NCBI RefSeq assembly: GCF_900142265.1
Contig: NZ_FRAH01000016.1
Span: 1 to 53,320 of the forward strand
DNA from: Anaerotignum lactatifermentans DSM 14214
Lineage (GTDB): Bacteria; Bacillota; Clostridia; Lachnospirales; Anaerotignaceae
Reading direction: 5' to 3'
Length of the DNA: 53,320 nucleotides
Position 1 is the stretch's first letter; the number at the start of each line of letters is the position of its first letter. The translations under genes and the position numbers were made by a program. Shown here in pieces: positions 49,856 to 53,320 of the stretch. The notes under the pieces are model-generated. The model saw only the letters and a list, made by a program, of their open reading frames with translations. It searched no databases and was not told where the DNA came from.

Positions 49856-51684
49856 TTTTCCACCCTCCCTCCTTTGAAGTTGCCATAGCCGTAATGGTCA
49901 CACCGCAGACAGCGGCAGCTTTCCTGCATGGCTTCTTCGTGGGTCAAGCCGCATTCAATCAAATTAAAGTCATGGTTTCTTTCACCGGCACTGCGTTCTG
50001 TGGTGTTAACTCTGCCGCCGGCAGGCATTACATTCAGCCGTACAGGAGGGATTTCCACATCCACTGTAATCTGGTGATTGAAACCTAAGTATTCATCAAT
50101 ATTAGCAGCTGCAACCTTACCAGCTGCGATGGCACGAATGACTGTAGCAGGACCTGTTACGCAGTCACCGCCAGCAAATACACCATCAATGTTTTCAAAG
50201 TCACTGCTTGCCATGGCATCAATAACGCCGCGTTTGATGGGCACACCGTATTCTTCAAAGGGCTGTGTTTCGATGCCCTGTCCAATGGCAACAATGATAA
50301 TGTCACAAGGAATCCGTACAGGAGGCGCGTCAGCAGGCATGGGACGAGGTCTGCCGCCGCTGTCCATAGGACCTACAATCTGGGGCTGTGCCCACAGAGC
50401 TGTTACATTATCGTCCTCATCGCCGGAAATCCGCAGAGGCGCATGCATACACATGATTTCACAGCCTTCACCCAATGCGCCTTCGATTTCATCAGGCAGT
50501 GCTGTCATATCCACTTTTCTTCTGCGGTAAACGCAGGTAACGCTTTCCGCCCCCAGACGTTTCGCACTTCTGGTACAGTCCATGGCTACATTGCCGCCGC
50601 CAACGACAACCACACGTTTTTTTCGAAAGTCTGGCAGAGCACCGTCACCAATGCTGCGCAGCATCTGTACCGCAGACATAACGCCACGTTTGTCTTCCCC
50701 TTCGATGCCAATCTTTTTATCACTCTGGGCACCAATGGAAATATAAATACAGTCAAAAGCATCTTTGATCTGCGGCAGGGTCACATCTTTGCCCACTTCC
50801 ACACCTGTATGTACGGTAATACCTGTGGAAAGAATTGCTTCCAAATCCTCATCCAGTCTTTCTCTTGGCAAACGATAGCTTGGAATGCCATAACGGAGCA
50901 TACCACCCAGTTTTTTATTTTTTTCAAATACTTCTACATGATGTCCCATCAATGCCAAATAATAAGCCGCGCTCAAACCGCCGGGACCGCCGCCCAGAAT
51001 GGCAACTTTCTTTCCTGTTGGTTCTGCACAAGGCGGTACAGGCACAACGCCTGCATGATCCACAGCATACCGTTTCAACGCACGAATATTGATGGCATCA
51101 TCCACCATATTTCTGCGGCACCGTGCTTCACAGGGATGTTCACAAACCATAGCACAGGACGTTACAAAGGGATTGTCTTTTCGAATGAGCCGTACCGCAT
51201 CCGCATAACGTTCATGGGAAATCAAGGCAATATATCCGGGAATATCCACATTTGCCGGACAGAGAGCCACACAGGGCACCGGCTGGTAAATATTGAACAG
51301 ACAGCGTTTGTTATGAATATGTTCCAGATAATCATCCCGGAACCCTAATACCCCACGCAATACCATTTCTGCCGCTTCTGTCCCAATGGCACAATCAGCG
51401 GAATTCTTGATGACACGAGCGGTTTTTTCGATCAGCTGCAGATCCTCCTCACTGCCTTTGCCGTCCAAAACCCGTTCCAGCAACACCTGTAACTGTCCCA
51501 GACCAACACGGCAGGGAACACATTTCCCGCAAGTCTGGGCATGACACAGCTTCAGAAAAGCCGCAGCCATATCCACAGGACAAAGCCCGGGAGGACTGGC
51601 AATGATCCTACGTTCTACATCCCGATAAAGCCCTTCCACAACGGTCTGCGCCTTATTGGGTGTGATAATACTCAATCTGCTCAT
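49849..51684 (-). CDS. NuoF-type Fe-S / GltD-like NAD(P)H oxidoreductase, hydrogenase partner
   Basis: A 611-aa flavoprotein. The N-terminus has the NuoF-type [4Fe-4S] motif TCGKCVPCRVGLGQL with a later Cys in DCAIGTEA. About 130-220 holds the GltD-like two-cluster region (CVALCPANVDIPGY, CAMVCEHPCEARCRR). An FAD site, VAILGGGPGGLSAAYYLA, and an NAD(P) site, VVVVGGGNVAMDCTRSAKRLG, follow. The C-terminal tail adds SCRCLRCDHYG. It lacks the FMN/NADH domain of true NuoF/HydB. Overlap with the hydrogenase gene implies a complex that links NAD(P)H to H2; the arrangement fits the glutamate-synthase-linked (group A2) hydrogenases. The start follows AAGGAGGTGCGAT. Confidence 0.88.
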   Translation of the reverse strand: MSRLSIITPNKAQTVVEGLYRDVERRIIASPPGLCPVDMAAAFLKLCHAQTCGKCVPCRVGLGQLQVLLERVLDGKGSEEDLQLIEKTARVIKNSADCAIGTEAAEMVLRGVLGFRDDYLEHIHNKRCLFNIYQPVPCVALCPANVDIPGYIALISHERYADAVRLIRKDNPFVTSCAMVCEHPCEARCRRNMVDDAINIRALKRYAVDHAGVVPVPPCAEPTGKKVAILGGGPGGLSAAYYLALMGHHVEVFEKNKKLGGMLRYGIPSYRLPRERLDEDLEAILSTGITVHTGVEVGKDVTLPQIKDAFDCIYISIGAQSDKKIGIEGEDKRGVMSAVQMLRSIGDGALPDFRKKRVVVVGGGNVAMDCTRSAKRLGAESVTCVYRRRKVDMTALPDEIEGALGEGCEIMCMHAPLRISGDEDDNVTALWAQPQIVGPMDSGGRPRPMPADAPPVRIPCDIIIVAIGQGIETQPFEEYGVPIKRGVIDAMASSDFENIDGVFAGGDCVTGPATVIRAIAAGKVAAANIDEYLGFNHQITVDVEIPPVRLNVMPAGGRVNTTERSAGERNHDFNLIECGLTHEEAMQESCRCLRCDHYGYGNFKGGRVEKW

Positions 51685-51962
51685 ATCGCACCTCCTTACT
51701 AGGTATCCGCCTGATAAAAAAAAGTGTGCCCAACCCTAGAAGAAATTCCAGTTTTCCACTTTTGGGCTCCAGCACTTTTCCTTCACAGGCTTCTATTTAC
51801 AACAATCTTTTTTTGCCAGAATTTTCACAGAAAAAATACTCTGGAAAATTGTCGACAAACAAACAAAGGATTGCACAGTTCCCTCAAACCATAAGAAAAA
51901 ATATTACTTTATTCCCCGTTTGTTCTTTTTATTATACCATAACCTTTTTATTTGTTCTAATA

Positions 51963-51992
51963 GAAAAAAGGAATCCTTTGATAAGGATTCCC
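51963..51992 (-). terminator. Terminator of the lipoprotein gene
   Basis: On the minus strand GGGAATCCTT pairs with AAGGATTCC, followed by TTTTTTC, 21 bp after the stop. Between it and the hydrogenase operon start (51685-51962) I see no gene or clear promoter. Confidence 0.88.
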
Positions 51993-52013
51993 TGTATGTT
52001 CTACCAAAAATAT

Positions 52014-52928
52014 TCAGTTTTTCTGTGTAAACGTTCTTGTTTCCTCGTCATAGGCATATCCCTCTGCGGCAACTACCTCTTTCATATCTTCCAGATTTGC
52101 ATACAGTTTCTTACCATCATAAACGCAGGCAATACGAATGCCTTCTCCTGTCAGTGCATATCCAGAAATCAGTCGCTGTTCCATAAAATCCTGAGAAACT
52201 GTTTCTAAGGGAACCTGGTAATTTTCTACCGCACCATCTTGATGCATATGCAGGATGCCTTTATGAAGCGCAAAAGACAAATCCATGTTTTCCGCCAGCT
52301 CCGGCAGACTCACATACTCCTCTGCGAAAGATTCTTTTGTAAAAGGAATATCATCCGTCAAGACCTTCTCAAAAAGGATGCAGCCCCAAGGCGTCCGCAG
52401 CGGCATGGTGGGACGCAAAAGATACAAATCCCAATTGTCTTCCGCTTCTTCCTTCTTTTCAACCAGATAAACACTAAATCTCGTTTGCTGTAATTGTTCC
52501 ATATTCTCCCATATGCCGCTATAAGTCATGTAGGACTGGTCCAAATTTTCTCCAGTCAGACTTTCCACAGCCACCATCAATTCCCCATTGATGACTTTTG
52601 TAGGAACCAACAGCCCATTACAATATACATGATGCTTTTCTGCTTCATCGTGCACCACGATTTCCTCTTTCTCCACCGTTTTCATTCCTGGTGATAATGG
52701 ATACAACACCCAATTTGTTTCCAGACTGCCAGTCATTTTATCTCCTTTTTGCAGTGCAAAACCATAATCCTGCAATTCTTCCACAGAGATCCAATGTTTT
52801 TCTTCTAGTTCCGTTGTGGCTATCTCTGCACCATCAATGGTGATGGTGATTGAATGATCGCAGCCGCTCAACCCCAAAGCGCACAGAACAGCCAATAGAA
52901 AATAGAAATGTTTTCCCCAGCTTTTCAT
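52014..52928 (-). CDS. Lipoprotein of unknown function
   Basis: A 304-aa secreted lipoprotein. A signal peptide ends in the lipobox LSGC (Cys23). The mature part starts with a short beta-rich segment and has two related stretches, ISVEELQDYGFALQKGDKM and VSLPELAENMDLSFALHKG, resembling stalk domains of the copper amine oxidase N-terminal type; a third, NLEDMKEVVAAEGYAYD, near the C-terminus fits the same pattern. The function is not recognised. It is monocistronic, with a strong promoter overlapped by a dyad. Confidence 0.82.
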   Translation of the reverse strand: MKSWGKHFYFLLAVLCALGLSGCDHSITITIDGAEIATTELEEKHWISVEELQDYGFALQKGDKMTGSLETNWVLYPLSPGMKTVEKEEIVVHDEAEKHHVYCNGLLVPTKVINGELMVAVESLTGENLDQSYMTYSGIWENMEQLQQTRFSVYLVEKKEEAEDNWDLYLLRPTMPLRTPWGCILFEKVLTDDIPFTKESFAEEYVSLPELAENMDLSFALHKGILHMHQDGAVENYQVPLETVSQDFMEQRLISGYALTGEGIRIACVYDGKKLYANLEDMKEVVAAEGYAYDEETRTFTQKN

Positions 52929-52976
52929 TTCTTCCTCCTAAAATATAACAATGCCCCCAACACGTTGTCTGCTTTC

Positions 52977-53022
52977 ACTATATGCCCACTTTTGCCCTCT
53001 GTCAAGTCGGCATATTTGACAG
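52977..53022 (-). promoter_or_regulatory. Promoter of the lipoprotein gene with overlapping dyad
   Basis: TTGACA (53000-53005), 17-bp spacer, TATAGT (52977-52982). The -35 box is part of an inverted repeat CTGTCAA (53016-53022) and TTGACAG (52999-53005) with a 10-bp gap, a likely repressor site. Confidence 0.75.
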
Positions 53023-53218
53023 GGTTTTCCGATTGTGCTATGATTTCTGCGAAAAACCCGATTTTATAAAAAAGTCCAGCGGTGATATGTCAAGATAAAA
53101 ACAATATTGAAAGATATACTTTCAGCTATGTTTCAAAAAGACAAAAACACCCACCTAAGCCCTGCAAATCGTATTTTTGAAAAATGAGCAGGGTTCGTGT
53201 ATCGACAGATAGAAAAAT
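53023..53218. other. Intergenic stretch next to the transposase end
   Basis: No gene seen. A short hairpin GAAAG/CTTTC lies at about 53110-53125. The right half probably includes the non-coding end of the IS110-type element; its boundary is not determined. Confidence 0.4.
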
Positions 53219-53320
53219 CTATTCTGCCGGACGATATAAACGATTGTCTTTGAGCAGTGCAAAGACTAACCGCACAAATTTACGAGCAGTTAATGCGAGG
53301 GCACGTTTGTGTTGAAATCT
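53219..53320 (-). mobile_element. IS110-family transposase, C-terminal fragment at the window edge
   Basis: The minus frame read from the right edge ends RFQHKRALALTARK, then FVRLVFALLKDNRLY and RPAE before TAG at 53219-53221. This is the typical C-terminus of IS110/IS116-type DEDD transposases. Only 33 residues are inside the window, so whether the gene is intact is unknown. Confidence 0.8.

Noticed and set aside
48155-49888. A 577-codon open frame on the plus strand opposite the hydrogenase
   Set aside because: It mirrors the hydrogenase gene, is Cys/His/Phe-rich, has no ribosome binding site and no family resemblance; it is an antisense shadow.
51685-51962. A possible Rex (redox) operator or promoter upstream of the hydrogenase operon
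   Set aside because: TTGTTGTAAAT matches only half of the Rex consensus and no convincing -35/-10 pair was found. The palindrome TTGTCGACAA near 51850 has no known meaning here.
1-53320. CRISPR arrays, prophage genes or a defence island
   Set aside because: No regularly spaced direct repeats, Cas-like proteins, phage structural genes or known defence domains were seen; the region is core chromosome.

Overview
The window comes from a low-to-moderate GC, spore-forming anaerobe of the Clostridia; I infer a Lachnospirales-type organism. The supporting signs are three T-box or T-box-like leaders (tyrS, cysE, valS), sigH, spoIIM and a SpoVD-type transpeptidase, meso-diaminopimelate-type MurE, an [FeFe]-hydrogenase, and local gene orders that match the Bacillus/Clostridium chromosome. 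It is almost entirely core chromosome. The only mobile DNA recognised is a transposase fragment at the right edge and a MITE-like repeat present twice.

Left part (1-17 kb). An rRNA promoter and leader run off the left edge, preceded by two tRNA-Ser genes. Then come pepT and T-box-controlled tyrS on the plus strand. On the minus strand follow a HAD phosphatase fused to an ACT-like domain, tRNA-Thr, and the run ispF - T-box - cysE - cysS - mrnC - rlmB - rae1 - sigH, which matches the B. subtilis sigH region without gltX. A yjdF-type riboswitch candidate and gene, a DJ-1/PfpI protein, then nudF, spoIIM and xerD, an aspartate aminotransferase, a small membrane protein and an M19 dipeptidase complete this part.

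Middle part (17-39 kb). This holds a nucleotidyltransferase-like gene, aspS, and a divergent pair of cytidylate-kinase-like genes, one fused to a membrane domain and following a marR gene. An unrecognised gene and the first structured repeat follow. After them come T-box-controlled valS and the division/cell-wall cluster, transcribed mraZ-rsmH-ftsL-pbpB-spoVD-murE-murF-mraY-murD-ftsW.

Right part (39-53 kb). An aromatic amino acid operon (aroF-tyrA-aroB-aroA-aroC-pheA-aroQ-aminotransferase) is preceded by what looks like a complete transcription attenuator. It has a promoter, a 22-codon leader peptide rich in Tyr and Phe codons, and mutually exclusive antiterminator and terminator hairpins. 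The second structured repeat follows, then a two-gene [FeFe]-hydrogenase/GltD-like oxidoreductase operon, a lipoprotein gene with a strong promoter overlapped by a dyad, and the C-terminal end of an IS110-family transposase.

The observations I would look at first are the Phe/Tyr attenuator, the 200-bp structured repeat family found just 3' of two genes, a 17-bp hairpin that buries the spoVD ribosome binding site, the HAD-ACT fusion, and the hydrogenase pair that lacks HydB/HydC partners.
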